DNA of 64,000 nt from Cheiracanthium punctorium. Taxonomy: Eukaryota > Arthropoda > Arachnida > Araneae > Cheiracanthiidae. The stretch spans positions 558,001 to 622,000 of the forward strand of contig JAWZYV010019958.1 of NCBI GenBank assembly GCA_038373885.1, read 5' to 3'. This document shows, piece by piece, positions 35,750 through 47,441 of this stretch. Under the pieces are notes generated by a model. It searched no databases. It was not told the origin of the DNA and saw only the letters and a program-made list of their open reading frames with translations. Position numbers and translations under genes: made by a program. Every line of letters begins with the position of its first letter. Within the stretch, counting starts at the first letter, position 1.

Positions 35750-36101
35750 TTTTTGTAAACTCTTTCATCTTTTGCTAAATTCCCTTGACCGTTACGGTCG
35801 GGAATATAAAATCTCAAACCATCGAATGATCGAACTCTACTTCCTGTCACATACAATTAATTGGATCATGTGTAAAAACTGGCTGCTTCAATAAAATTCC
35901 AATTTTTTCGAATCTTTGTCCTTGAGACGTATATTGTATTTGCGATGACAATAAATAAAAGTATAATAGGAAATTGAGTTCTTTCACAGTTATATGTTAA
36001 AACAGTACCGGAGTTAGACGTGGAATCAAAATTGTCTTACTGCTTGCGATTCCTTTTAAAATTTCGCAATCAATAGCATTACGATGCATTCTTGTTCCGT
36101 T
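35750..36101 (-). pseudogene. Helitron helicase C-terminal fossil
   Basis: Three minus-strand frame segments line up in the order expected at the C-terminus of the PIF1-like helicase of Helitrons. NGTRMHRN...ILIPRL lies at the 36101 end, then TSQGQRFEKIGILLKQPVF, then SRVRSFDGLRFYIPDRNG ending in VYKK near 35750. These correspond to the conserved NGTR, IPRI, SQGQT and YVAxSRV motifs. The protein acts in rolling-circle transposition. At least one stop and a frameshift separate the segments, and the Rep and upstream helicase parts are missing, so it is inactive. No Helitron ends were paired with it. Confidence 0.8.
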
Positions 36102-37561
36102 TATTAATGCTTTCTTTGTATTTTAGTTTGTGATTAGTAAAACGATGCAACTAACTTTCAATACTAACTTATGTGGTAGCACTACGTATGACTACGTGTG
36201 GCAAAGAACGTCACTTTTCGGTTAGCCGGGAGCAAATCCCACTATTTTTTCTTGGCGACATTAAAAGACTACTTATAAAACATCATTGTTTTGTTCCTAC
36301 AAACAAAACCGAAAATGTTAATCAGTATACGTAAAAAAACTTATATACAAAATACAACATTATACGAAAGTATCAATATACTAAAAAGAAATTTGTAATT
36401 TTCACCAAACTAAGGAAATGAGTGCATCTTTTGCAAATTCTGTTGAAATACTATAACCCTATAGTGCTGCTGTAACCTAATATTTCAAAATTGACACAAA
36501 ATTGGAACAATTGCCATATCTGAAAGCTACTCTTAGTTTGACGAACTTTTCTTACTGGGAATATGTTTCGATCCCTTACGGTTTAAAAAATAGTCGCCTT
36601 AACATCTATTTTGATGATTCAAATAGATCCAGTATTTTTAAAACCTTTTTATTTAAAAAAGAAAAAATAAAGATTTCATATGGAATTACAAAGTAAAAGA
36701 AAGTAAATATCTGTTTATATCGAAACTGAAAAGCTTCACTAATAACTTTGTGGAACTACTTAAAAAGTCAATCGGTTCATGAATTAGACGGTTAATCTCT
36801 GAACGGCCAACTTTTCCTTTCCCGTCTGCCTGGTGTCAATAACTTTCAATACATTTTTGAAAGCATTGAGTTTCTGACAGTAGCAATCCGTGAGGCCACC
36901 CGAACAATTCAACAGCCACAGAAACTACTACTTCTTGTCTGCAGAGACGGGTCTGATCGACTGAGGAGTCCGGCACGCAGGAATGATACACGCTTACACG
37001 CACAGGATTTATTCATTCATTCATCCATTTCAGTCTACTGACCCCGCAGTGGGCGCAATAGGGGAAAGTGCACTTCATCCGAAATCTCGGCAAAAAAAAA
37101 GGGGTAATTTAACTAGTGTTTCATACCGGTCTCTGCGCTAGCCGTTTTTGCCGTCCAGTCCACGTAAATCAAATTTATTAAAAAATAGTGCACAACAAAT
37201 AAATGCCGTTCCAACTAAAAATTTTATTTATAAAAAGATTTATTTTATGAATAAAATAAATATTTATTGTTTTTGGCTGACGCAAGTAAAAGCAGGCTAA
37301 TATTCAACCGAAGCCAGTTTGAACTGCACCTACATTTCACTTATGGGCCAAAATCACATGCACGAAAGTAAAATTTTTGACGGGAATGCGTCTTGAAATT
37401 TGCCTTCATAGTGAGAGGCAATTCAGAAAACCGGTGGTAACAAAATCGCGGAGGCTACAGTTTGATGTTGCAGCTATATATCTGTCATCTACATCCAAAA
37501 TTTAATTACATTACTCGATAGCTAAAGGATCGAAGAATTCGTTACGTACAGACCGATTTGC
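36102..37561. other. Non-coding; isolated GC-richer patch
   Basis: GC-richer sequence at 36820-37080 with ATTC repeats at 37013-37027. No exon could be supported. Confidence 0.4.
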
Positions 37562-37630
37562 GGAGATGGGGGCCCAGGGCAAAAGCTTCATTGGGGGCAG
37601 CTTTTACGAAAACTTTCTTATACCCTACAA
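37562..37630 (+). mobile_element. TE-end-like fragment
   Basis: GATGGGGGCCCAGGGCAAAA followed by GCTTCATTGGGGGC resembles subterminal sequence of hAT-like elements. It is undated and unpaired. Confidence 0.3.
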
Positions 37631-37907
37631 AGCAACTTCCATAATCACACCCTGCAAAGAAGGATGCGAAAACAGCATAAAAATAATTATTCAATCAAGA
37701 TGCAAAATGGAATACAATGGTCCGATCACACTAATATTATGTAGGTTAATAATGTTTCAATTATATTTTTTAACTTGCCGCCTCCGGCGACCAATTGGTT
37801 TGCCATCTTAATAAATCTTGTTCGGAGAGAATCCTGTTCCTCACTGGCTTCCTTGGCACTGAAATCTCCAAGATTCTGAATGCAATTTAAAATTAAGAAA
37901 GTTACAA

Positions 37908-37950
37908 ACAGGGGCGACCCTAGGGTAATTGGAGCCAGCTGCTAACCTAA
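37908..37950 (+). mobile_element. hAT-like terminus fragment
   Basis: CAGGGGCGACCCTAGGGTAA resembles the CAGGGGCGNCCCTAGGG hAT end type. It lies within a long spurious minus-strand ORF. Confidence 0.4.
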
Positions 37951-38129
37951 ACAAGAAAGATAAATCATGCCAAACGCATTGATTATAAAACACTTTCCAA
38001 CACATCCATATTTTTGCGCCAAATTGGCAATGTATTTTCCTTAAATCTGGCGAGATTTCGGAGATACGATAATGTTGCATTATCGCTATATATGCAATTT
38101 TATGAGACCTTGTAAAAGAGATTTTTAAA

Positions 38130-38570
38130 AATCCATCGTTTAACTGAAAAAATCTAAAAATTTTATACTCATTGTCTCGTGCTAGAAATGTATTAGTGTC
38201 TCTCAAATGGCACAGATTGTAATGTATTGGAATTCTTTTGAGTGTTCCTGTAGAAGAACTATTAATAATACAGACACTATTTTCAATGGAGACCATTACT
38301 TTGAGAACCTTAATATTATGTATGCCAGCATTGTTTTCTTTCAAAAAACCGAATCTCTAAAATCTCTTTTTGTGTTAACTTTGTAATCTTTTTGCAGTAA
38401 TGGCGGAAAAAGTTTTATCTTGAAGTCAGGGATCAGCATAATTATATAGTAGGATGATACGCTTTAAAGAAAACCTTCCCATAGAGCTTAATGTACTGGG
38501 ATTATTTTGAGCGCTCCTGTAGAAAAACTATAAATACTAAAGACCATTTTCAATAGGGTACATGGTACAG
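38130..38570. repeat. Degenerate direct repeat, ~270-bp spacing
   Basis: 38215-38295 and 38485-38560 share AATGTAxTGGxATTxTTTTGAG, TCCTGTAGAA-AACTAT and ACxATTTTCAAT. This looks like an old tandem duplication. Confidence 0.6.
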
Positions 38571-39082
38571 TAGATAAGAATATCATATTTAAATTTCGTC
38601 GAAATCGATGAATATTTACGGGAGTTGGAACTATTTTCTTTCCTTATTCCATTAAGTTGGAAAGTGTATCATTATTCATGATTGTGATTAAACAAAATTG
38701 AAATTCATATTTCTAACATCCTTTTCTCGATGTAATACAATATAAATAGAATGGGAAAAGTTTCGCAGAAAAATGCACAATTCGAACTGAATGAAAGTAT
38801 CAAAACCTTATTTTTAATTTGTTTGTGTAGTATGTATTTCGGATTTGTGTGCTTGGCCCGAAGTTAACTTATAAATCCACATCAGAAGGAAAAACTTATT
38901 CAGGTGTATTCTTTATACAGGCATAGCAGAAGATAAAATGAATTTATTTATTAAAAACTGCGTATTCTATATGTTTGCTCCATCTGTTGACTATTCTGTA
39001 AAATAAAAACTCAATTGTATTCTTTTTTTTTTTTTCCCATGATAAAAAGTAGCCTATACGTTAATCCAGGACACTTTAACTG
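38571..39082. other. Non-coding, nothing recognised
   Basis: No feature seen. Confidence 0.4.
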
Positions 39083-39180
39083 TCTTTATTCCAAATTTCA
39101 TCCAAATCCGTCAAACCGTTTCAGCGTGAAAGAGTAATAAATATACATACAAACATTGACATTTATAATATTAGGATTAG
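39083..39180 (+). mobile_element. Retroposon 3'-tail-like fragment (RTE-type)
   Basis: The run of words CAAATCCGTCAAACCGTTTC, GCGTGAAAGAGTAATAAA, ATACATACAAACATT and TTTATAATATTAGGATTAG matches the layout of 3' tails of RTE-type non-LTR elements in arthropods (from memory). The upstream ORF is absent, as in 5'-truncated copies. Confidence 0.45.
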
Positions 39181-39654
39181 CAGTCCTTCATTTCATTCCA
39201 TATCTTTCAAGTACCATGTTTCACACTATTTTTGTATTTATCCTAATGCTAGCTATATATGAGCTTTTCTTTATAGTGGGATAGATCTTTGCTCCACTTA
39301 GGACTTAGGAAGCTGTTTCCTTTCAAATGTCTCCTCCGATCGGCTCTAGAGTTTCCTCGCCATCCGCATACACCACTCAACAAGGCGCGTCTAAATGATA
39401 AGTACTCGCTGAATCATTGCTTGGGACTATACCGTTTAGCTAAAAGCAATATGTGGATATAATGCTACAAAATAGTAATAGAGTCATTGTGATTACTATC
39501 ACTTATATAAATAAAATTAGACTTTTGTCTGTGCATTGCTTGGAATTCAAAAATATTGCGATTTCTATCCGTTTCAAGCACCTGAGAATCCAATACAACC
39601 GTCAAAAACAAGCTTGTCTGACTATCATTCTGTTGTTCTAACCGTGACGCTTTT

Positions 39655-40210
39655 TTGTTCGAGCATCACGTAAGAATGACTGTAGCGAATGAAATGAAAT
39701 TTGGTGGCATGATAGCTGGTTACTCAAATTAAATCATAGGCGTCGAATTTTTTTTAAGTTTTATTAGATTTTGCGAAAATTGTTCCAAACTGCGTTAAAT
39801 TTTTATTCGCGCATCACGTAATAACGACTAATGTGAATGGGATGAAATATGGTGACATGATAGTTGGTTACTTAACTTAAACCATAGGGATCTAATTTTT
39901 AAAAATTGTTGATTAAATTTTGAGAAAATTCTTTCAAAATACGAATATATTTATTCGAGCATCACATAACGTCGAAAGTGAATAATGTGAAATTGGGTGA
40001 CGTGATAGGTACGTACTTATTTGCAACTATTGGCCTTCGAATGTTTAAAATATTTTTATCAGATTTTGAGATTTTACGAAAACGGTACCGTACGTATTGT
40101 TTCGGAACGCGTACATTTTTATCACAGCATCATGAAATAAAGAATGCAGGGAATGAAATAACGAATAGCTTTCAGATAAGGCAACTTACTAGGGGCTGTA
40201 TACTTTAGAG
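39655..40210. repeat. Tandem repeat, 148-bp unit, about four copies
   Basis: Landmark GAGCATCACGTAA occurs at 39661, 39809 and 39957 (step 148 twice), with a fourth decayed version at about 40125. Each unit repeats GAATG-ATGAAAT, GGTG-CATGATAG-TGGTTACT and GATTTTG-GAAAA. Confidence 0.85.
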
Positions 40211-40399
40211 TGGGCCAGAAAAAAACGAATTTTTTTTTTTCTTCTTTTCAACTCCTAATACCGCAGAAAAGTTGCGAATTGGTGTGACTACAAACATGTT
40301 AAAAAAATAAAATCCGTTTATATTTTCCGATCGCGCATTTGCTCTCAAATTTGCCAAAATTCACATTTTCACGGTAATTCTTTTTTTCACGGTAATTCT
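40211..40399. other. Non-coding
   Basis: Nothing recognised. Confidence 0.4.
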
Positions 40400-40640
40400 G
40401 TGTTTAAATTCGCTCTAAAATGCAGCTTAATGCCCATCTCGGAAGTGTTAACACTCTAGAAGCCTGCAACGAACTAGCCGCAAAAGGAAAAGTGGAGGGG
40501 GACAAAAAGCTACATAGCACAACACTACAGATTTCATTCATTCGACACCACATCACCCCTTGTGAAAAATCAAAATCAATTTTCGTTCCCGCCCACATTA
40601 GTCACGTGGTGTCGATCGAAGAGTGAACGAAGGAGGTATT
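40400..40640. other. GC-richer block, open on both strands, unassigned
   Basis: A plus frame from 40420 (MQLNAHLGSVNTLEACNELA...) and a minus frame over nearly the same bases both stay open for more than 60 codons. The block also has a 9-bp inverted pair, CGACACCAC and GTGGTGTCG. It may be a conserved repeat or exon fragment. Neither frame has a motif I recognise and no splice sites were convincing. Confidence 0.25.
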
Positions 40641-40703
40641 TTACAGTGACGCTCAAAACACACACAAATTAAATACATTACATAGGAATACACGATAACA
40701 TTC

Positions 40704-40828
40704 AGATTTAAGTTCTATCCACAATTAAAAACATAACAAAAGATTTTTTTTTTTCTTTTGGAGAGAGGGGGCTTGTTTTAGCTGTTTTTATTTTACAGAA
40801 ACAAGTAAATATAATATTGCAAAAGCAA
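40704..40828. repeat. ~125-bp direct duplication, copy 1
   Basis: Near-identical to 42736-42858 (AGATTTAAGTTCTATCCACA ... CAAAAGCAA), including a T10 tract and GGAGAGAGGGGGCTTG. The second copy lies inside the pogo-like element at 42387-43088; this copy is outside. Confidence 0.9.
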
Positions 40829-41272
40829 CAATTTGATTGCACAACGCTGCATTCACCATTTTGTTTCCTTCCACAAATATTTACAGTCAGTCACTTTGTT
40901 TACGATTAATTTTGAGAACACTATCTACGCAGAAAACTGGAAAGTTGGAATAAAGTTTAAAATGCTAGATTATAATTGCATGTATGTATGTATTGTTTCT
41001 ATTGCTGCACTGTTTTAAGACGAATCACTAGCATAGCAACACATACAGAAAAGTTCAATTTTAAAACGCTGTCTTAATTTTAATCTCTCACTAACCGTAC
41101 TATGGGCGCCTATAAAGAGACAAAATGGTTTTCTGGTTATATTTTCAATTCTCCCTCCTCTAGCCTTAGAATAACTTCAATTTCGCAGTAAAGTTTTTTT
41201 TTATTATTTACTTCTGGTATAAAAGTATTTGACAAGAGATGTTCCACTCACTCTCTCACACACACACACACA
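40829..41272. other. Non-coding; CA microsatellite
   Basis: CA run at about 41257-41271. Nothing else recognised. Confidence 0.45.
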
Positions 41273-41602
41273 TTTTACAGGGTTGCCACTCAATTTCTGA
41301 AAAAAAATTCCCTGACTTTTCCAGGTTTTCCAGACCATCATGTGGTAAAAATCCAGACTATTTTTTATGTTTATGATGTCAACTTTGTATATTTTCTTTG
41401 ATATTTTTAGCTTCCCAAAGTAAGGTTAAACGTTGTTTGTTTACAAACACTGATTTTCCAGTCCAAATTACATGATTTTCCAGGTTTTGGGCTAAAATTT
41501 GCAATTTTCCCTGACTTCTCCCTGACTTTTTTTGCCAAAATGAAATTCCCTGACTTTTCCAGGTTTTCCCTGTTCTCCCTGACCAGTGGCAACCCTGTTT
41601 TA
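41273..41602. mobile_element. MITE with CAGGGTTGCC ends and 5-bp TSD
   Basis: The element spans 41278-41597 (320 bp). Ends CAGGGTTGCCACT and AGTGGCAACCCTG are inverted repeats; flanks are TTTTA on both sides (41273-41277, 41598-41602). The interior is made of repeated CCCTGACTTTTCCAGG words, which occur again in the element at 59790-60776, also with a 5-bp duplication. ORFs on its minus strand are compositional. Confidence 0.85.
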
Positions 41603-42384
41603 AAATAGTCATATAGGCAGCAATGCTGGAGCACCAGTCAAAAGTGGACACCAAATCAAGAAATGACTTTATTGTATTTTGTAGAAATGCGTTGTTTTAG
41701 AAAATTTTTCCTGCTTCAACAATTATCTAAATTAAATTACTATATTATGATGAGAAAAAAGTTTTACAGAACATATTTCGAATAAAGTGATGAATATGCG
41801 GCCAATAAGATTTTGGGCGGTATAAAAGGTTCGTCCTTCCATACTTGTAAATAAATTAAAAGCATCCACAAGAATAGGAAGTCTAGAACTTCAGTTACAT
41901 TGAATGAAAATAATAAAATTGCTGGTATTGTCTTTTCCGTCGTCTTAATATAATTTAGGAGCTTAACTATTCAAGTATTACACCTAACTAAAGAGATGTT
42001 AGAGTCGCTAGTCGAGAGGAAAAGGAGAAAAAACAAAGTTTTCCACGCTTCTGTTTAAAACTGCATAATGATGTCTCGTCCAGGAATTTTTGCATAAGCT
42101 TCATATTGCTGGTAACTCATTTACAAATATACAAGAAATTAAGCTAAAAGAAGTAAAAACATGTTTGTGTAGTATTATTTTGAATTTTCGGAGGAACTAG
42201 AACTGGGATCTTCAGTTGAAAATTTAGTCTATTCTCAATTAAAACACTTGAAAATTTTTACATTTATTTTGAAAATACACGTAGTTTGTATTTTTCAGTA
42301 AGTATTTTGCAGCTGCGAGTGTAAATTTCGTGCTCTGCCTCAAAAGTAGTGTCAAGGTCTTGGATGATTTGTCAACTTGTTTTA
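41603..42384. other. Non-coding, nothing recognised
   Basis: No feature seen. Confidence 0.45.
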
Positions 42385-42735
42385 TACAGTGGTCGCCGCT
42401 TATTTCTGTCGGTGGTTTATCTGGTGAGCCGCTTATTCCTGTGAAAATCGGTAGGAACAGAACGAAATGACCTAACTGCACTGGTTTTTCGCCGATTACT
42501 TCAGTTGGGACCGCCGCTTTATCCGGTCAGGTAATCTTTGAAGATTAGGTAAAATTTCGACATAATTGGCTTTTGGGGCGAAGTGAAAGCCGGTCATAGA
42601 TGACTCATATTTGTGTGGAGGTGTTACGGCCTTTCAATCAAAACAATCGTTAATAAACTTAACAGAATTTTAATAAAAATAATGACACCCGGAACCACTG
42701 AGACACCCGATGATGATGACCTGTATGTCAGTGTT

Positions 42736-42858
42736 AGATTTAAGTTCTATCCACAATTAAAAACATAACAAAAGATTTTTTTTTTCTTTTGGAGAGAGGG
42801 GGCTTGTTTTAGCTGTTTTTATTTTACAGAAACAAACTAATATAATATTGCAAAAGCA
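42736..42858. repeat. ~125-bp direct duplication, copy 2
   Basis: Partner of 40704-40828, inside the pogo-like element. Confidence 0.9.
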
Positions 42859-42923
42859 ATATTATATTTGCTTGTTTATAAAGCCTAACCAGGTACGTGG
42901 GTACAAGTGAAACGAATAGTGTC

Positions 42924-42958
42924 AGAATAAAGTACCAGGTACGTGGGTACTTTATTCT
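42924..42958. repeat. 13-bp perfect hairpin
   Basis: AGAATAAAGTACC (42924-42936) and GGTACTTTATTCT (42946-42958) with a 9-base loop. The word CCAGGTACGTGGGTAC occurs here and at about 42889, so the hairpin arose next to a short direct repeat. Confidence 0.85.
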
Positions 42959-43090
42959 TACATAAGAATGTGCATACGTTAAACTATTGATTAATACAAT
43001 TCATATATTTTGATTTAATTTACTAATTTTTTTCGTAAATTTTCTCGGTTATTCCGGTCAATCTCAATCAGTTTCGATTCGACCACTGTA

Positions 43091-43377
43091 TAAAGAATTA
43101 CTAAAACGTACCAACCAGTTATTCTTGTTCCATTTTAAAGTGTTATACTACATTCTAAATGTTGTTTTTAAGCATTACTTATAATAATTCTCTACAAGTT
43201 ATTTTACAATATAAGGAAAAATAAATATTTATATTTGCATCTTTCCTTGTATTGTGATTAAAGTAACTTCTGAATTAATATGCATTTTATGGATAACCTG
43301 CCATGTGTCGCCAGTTTATCTTGCAGACTATTTTTTTCATTTTTAAATCTGCACTGCAGGCTGATAGAGAAAATTCT
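43091..43377. other. Non-coding
   Basis: Nothing recognised. Confidence 0.4.
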
Positions 43378-43851
43378 GCAACTGGGCACGCAAGCATATG
43401 CAGAACATGATTTGACCATTTTTATAATGAAATATGTTTGAAAAAAACAGCACGTTTTTCTACCTGTTAAGAGCTCTGTGACTAATACATAATAACTCTA
43501 GTACGTCGCTAGGTAGCAGACAGTGCTCTGAAAAACTGGAGCTAAGCTGAGTTCAGTGCTTGTAACTTAACTGTTTTATGTGTATAGAGATGTACTCATT
43601 ATTAAAAATATTAAATTTTTACATTACATTTTCTATTGGCATATTTTAATAGTAATTTCAGGCATTTGCAATCTTCATCAACAAAGCTCAGGATCAATCT
43701 TTAGAATGGTGTGGATTAGATCTAGAAACGGATTAATTCTCACATGGACATTTATAAGTGGCATGTTCTAAAGTCGGTAAATCAGACAATATCTCTATAT
43801 CTGCACAGGGAATGGAGTCAAAAAAAATTATTGCACACCCACAAGAACTGT
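43378..43851. repeat. Local repeat family C, copy 1
   Basis: 43378-43640 matches 46938-47441 plus 48687-48740 and, in part, 49800-50150 (GCAAGCATATGCAGAACATG, the CCATTTTTATAATGAAATATG stretch, AGAGCTCTGTGACTAAT). It shows the site corresponding to the 47442 insertion without an insert (GTTTTATGTGTATAGAG near 43573). Confidence 0.8.
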
Positions 43852-46493
43852 GAAATTATTAGGAATGTAAAGGATATCCGAAATACCGTCGGATATCCGA
43901 TTTCTCTGCCGAATATCCGGCTATATACTACTAAAGTTCTATCTATAATATGCATGAGATAGGATGGAAAATATTTGAACATTCTCGATAAAGTAATGCA
44001 TAAAACAGAGGGATATATTTTTTAACTGAAAAATCAGCAAATTTAACACTGGAAATGGATCACACAAAATAAACACACAATTTCAACATTTGTTCAGTAG
44101 CTTTTCAGCACATTTCTAACTAGTTAAGCTAATATTTAGAGTTGATTTCATGCAGCAAAGTGACGCTTAGCGGACATTTTCTGAACTAAAAAAATAATAA
44201 TAATAATAATAAAGCACATCACATGTAGTGTCCAAATGCAAATTTAGAGGCGATATTCTCATCCCTTTCAGCTGTAGACTGCTGTTTACACAGGAAGCTT
44301 AATTATAAGCATTGTGCAGAGAGTATCATTTGAAAAATATGTGCATTCAGTATATGCGATTTCTCTGACGGTAATCCCAGAAATAATGTAATTTTACATT
44401 CTCTCCCCATGGAGTTTCTCCGATTTTTTAATTTACTCCGGAAATCCAATAATTAACGAAAAACTCCGATTCTTCTGTCTTCAAAATTTATTTACAGAGG
44501 CAGGAAGAAATTTTCAGTCTTCATCCTTTTTATAAATGACAATCTTTTACTGAGCATTCCTTTATCGAAGTCTCCAATACCTAATGATTAAAAATTAACT
44601 CTTATTTTGCATATTTTTAAATTCAATTTAGTTATTTAAATTCATTTATGATTTTATGCAACTTTTAATTGATTTTTAAAGTTAAGTCTACTTAAAATAT
44701 GTACATTTAAAATGAGTTTGTGAAATACTTATTAAGGAAAATTATGACATAGCTGCTTGTGCAGACAGCCATATTGTAACATGGTATTTTACTAGTTTAA
44801 AATTGTTGTTTTAGTTACTACTACAGTATTGTGTATGATTATCACTCCATACATAAAGTACTTTGACTAATCATTATTTTTTCTTTTTTTACTGTGTGTG
44901 TGTGTAGTAGTAGTAGTAGTGTAGTATGTCGGAATGTCGAAATCAAGAGTAAAAAGTGAAATTTTTCTAAAATTTGGAAACTTATGTTTGAAACGAGTTT
45001 CTTTTATGAAATCCCCCCCCCCCATTTTGTTCCCCCTTATGGTGCCACATAAATTTTTGTACTGTGGAAGAATACTCATATATTTTAGAAGCTAAACAGA
45101 TCTATTTTTGTTTTCTAACTGGTAGTTTTAAAAAATATATTATTTTCGATTAAAGAAATTTAATGCATAACCTGAAAAATTCTGTTTCATACCTGTATAA
45201 AACTACAAAAGAAAGCATGTTAATTTCATTATAAATACAGTGGAGAGCCAGATATAAGATCCGCACAGCTTGGGACCATGGCTTGTGCAGATTTTAGGAT
45301 TTTGTGGATTTCGAGCCATAAAAGATAAATCCTTATATTTCTAATTTTAAAAAGTAGAATACAATTACAATGAAATAAAAGCACAGTCAAAAGTATTTCA
45401 CTTATATTTTCACACTAAATACAAAAGCATAGGAGAAAAAAGAAAAAATTATGTGAAGACTAGCAAAGCAAATGGTTTCAATATTTCCTTTTTCTAATTT
45501 TGAAAGCATGTTCTATGGTGATTTGTGTTTTAAAATGTTATTTTTTTCTGCTTTCAGTTTTTTTCTTTTCCTTTTCTTTCTTTTATTTATTTATTTTTGC
45601 AAATTGTATAGTATCTTTAATTCTTGTTTTGTTATTGAACTTTGCTGTTCTAAAAATTTAAGGTATTCTTCTCCTAACTTTAAACTTTTATCTAATGGAT
45701 TTTATTATTACTGTTATTACCAAAGTTATCATCATCATCAAAATCATATTTATCTTTGGATTCAAGACACTTTTCAACAATTTCATCACTGGCGGATGAA
45801 TGCGAATTTCATTATTTACATCGGAGAAGGTGTGCAGATTTTGGACGTTTGCGGGTTTTAGGTCGGCGGATTTTTGTCTCTCGACTGTATTTAAAAGAGA
45901 TTTACTTTTTATGTATCAATCTGTAAAAGCAATTTAACTTTAAATGAAAATAAAAATGACTTAATATAAATTAATATTAAATTATTAAAACAGAAAAAGG
46001 CATTAAACCTATGTTTGGAAAGAATTGACTCATCTATCATAGGTATCTTATTAAGATAGATATATTATTCTTAAATGAATAAAACAAAAGTATACATTCC
46101 TTTGGGGAAATAATCTGCCATTATAGATACATTAATAAATGTGTCACAGCTAAAATTTATTCGCTCTGCCAGTAGTGCACATATAAAAAGAATACTTTTT
46201 ATATGTGCTGTGAATAACTTTTTACATTTTAAGTAACATTCTTTATGTAGGTACATACATGCAAAGGTACTTAGTTTTTGTAAATAATAAGTCAATTATT
46301 AAAAAATACTTTAATGATGAGTGAAACATGTTTGTAATTTGTTGTTATGATGTCATTATATTTAAAAAAATGAAAAAACACACTTGATAACTAAATACAT
46401 GTTTAGTGCCGGATATCCGTATCCGGCAACCAAAGGAGCTTCGGATATCCGATATCCGGCAAAATCACTATCCATTACATCCCTAGAAATTAT
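43852..46493. mobile_element. hAT element, 2.6 kb, perfect 8-bp TSD
   Basis: The element spans 43860-46485. The left end reads TAGGAATGTAAAGGATATCC and the right end, inward, TAGGGATGTAATGGATAG. GAAATTAT flanks both sides (43852-43859, 46486-46493). Subterminal GGATATCCG words in both orientations resemble the hAT at 19533-20369. A pogo-like element (45238-45887) has inserted into it later. The interior is AT-rich with no recognisable transposase. It lies within repeat family C. Confidence 0.92.
45236..45889. mobile_element. pogo/Tigger-like element nested in hAT
   Basis: The element spans 45238-45887 (650 bp). The left end reads CAGTGGAGAGCCAGATATAA and the right end, inward, CAGTCGAGAGACAAAAATCC, with TA on both sides (45236-45237, 45888-45889). 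Both ends carry a TGTGCAGATTTT subterminal word. It contains a 129-codon ORF without transposase motifs. Confidence 0.8.
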
Positions 46494-46937
46494 ACAGATT
46501 AGATATGTGCTCTTTATCTTTTCTTTCTTTCCCATTTATCCAGACTGAGCCACAGCAACGCGTGGCTGAATACAGCTAATTAAAAATAATTTTGTTTAAT
46601 ACTATTTATAAGATACAAATTTAGAAATTTAATGTATACCATATTATATATAATAATATATCTATATAAATAAAACGAACTGTAAAATGTCAGTAAGTTA
46701 GTTAGTTTGTTTGTCTGTGTCTCGCATAGCTCCAGGGTGGTCGTAGACATATAATTATATAATGTTCTGCAGTTTTTAAAATTTTTCAAACTAAAGTATG
46801 GCTAAACATTTCCTAAAAGCAAGCATTAAGTTATTTTTGGTTTAATCTACATACGTGAATTGATAAGGCCTTTTAAGCAACAGCCAATAACATAGTAATT
46901 TCTGTCATTTTAAGATCAGACCCTATAATTATCAAGT
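46494..46937. other. Non-coding with Helitron 5'-end-like sequence
   Basis: At about 46658, TCTATATAAATAAAACGAAC is followed by TTTGTTTGTCTGTGTCTCGC. This resembles the 5' TC terminus of Helitron elements (compare 61361). No matching CTAG end was found. Confidence 0.4.
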
Positions 46938-47441
46938 TTGTGCTTCATTTTTCTAAATATTAATTGATTAATTCATTGCAGCTATTAAAGTACAACTATT
47001 TTACAATAAAATACCACTTAGTAGTTTGGTTCACTTTTTCCATGCAATATTAGAGGTTTTTGACATGATAGTTTAAACCATGGTTAAAATTATCAAAAAC
47101 TTTCCAACCTTGTTATGAAATGATATTCTATTTGGCATAGCATTTTTAAATGCTTGCTTGTTCACGCAGCATACGCAGAACATGATACGTGTTTGAAAAA
47201 AACCAGCATGTTTTTCTATCTGAATAATATGGAGAACTATTCAGATAGAATAGTTCTCCATACTATTCTATCTTATTGTTACGTATAGTTCTGTACTAAT
47301 ATGTAAAATCTCTAGTTTTTGTCAAAAGGTAGCAGGCAAAGCTCTGGAAAACTGGAACGGCTGGTTTGAGTACTAGGAATAGGAAGTCCCTCATTCCAAC
47401 AGTTAAACTGAGTTCATTGTTTGTAACTTTATTGTTTTATA
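46938..47441. repeat. Local repeat family C, copy 2 (left part)
   Basis: Matches 49800-50150 (TAAATATTAATTGATTAATTC, TTTAAACCATGGTTAAAAT) and, in its right part, 43378-43640. It is interrupted at 47442 by a mariner-like element, after which it continues at 48687. A rearranged hairpin lies at 47214-47262. Confidence 0.8.
47214..47262. repeat. Compound hairpin from local inverted copying
   Basis: Stem 47228-47242 with 47248-47262 (15 bp, loop AGATA), and an alternative stem TTCTATCTGAAT (47214-47225) with ATTCAGATAGAA (47239-47250). Sister copies at 43463 and 50119 lack these inversions, so they arose here. Confidence 0.8.

Larger units (their letters stand above)
42385..43090. mobile_element. 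pogo/Tigger-like non-autonomous element, TA target
   Basis: The element spans 42387-43088 (702 bp). Ends CAGTGGTCG and CGACCACTG are inverted, flanked by TA on each side (42385-42386, 43089-43090). Subterminal CGCTTATTTCTGTCGG and TCGGTTATTCCGGTC words are typical of Tigger-type ends. It encloses the second copy of the 125-bp duplication and a local hairpin at 42924-42958. No transposase is preserved. Confidence 0.85.

Noticed and set aside
37841..38344. Longest ORF in the window (167 codons, minus strand)
   Set aside because: It runs over a hAT-like CAGGGGCGACCC terminus and a degenerate direct repeat, has no motif, no splice context and unbiased composition; an ORF of this length is not surprising by chance over six frames of 64 kb.
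41379..41654. ORFs reading ENLEKSGNF-like repeats
   Set aside because: They are compositional products of the repeated CCCTGACTTTTCC words of a MITE, not a gene.
45472..45861. 129-codon plus-strand ORF
   Set aside because: It lies inside a pogo-like non-autonomous element, is F/Y/H-rich from T-rich sequence and has no transposase motif.
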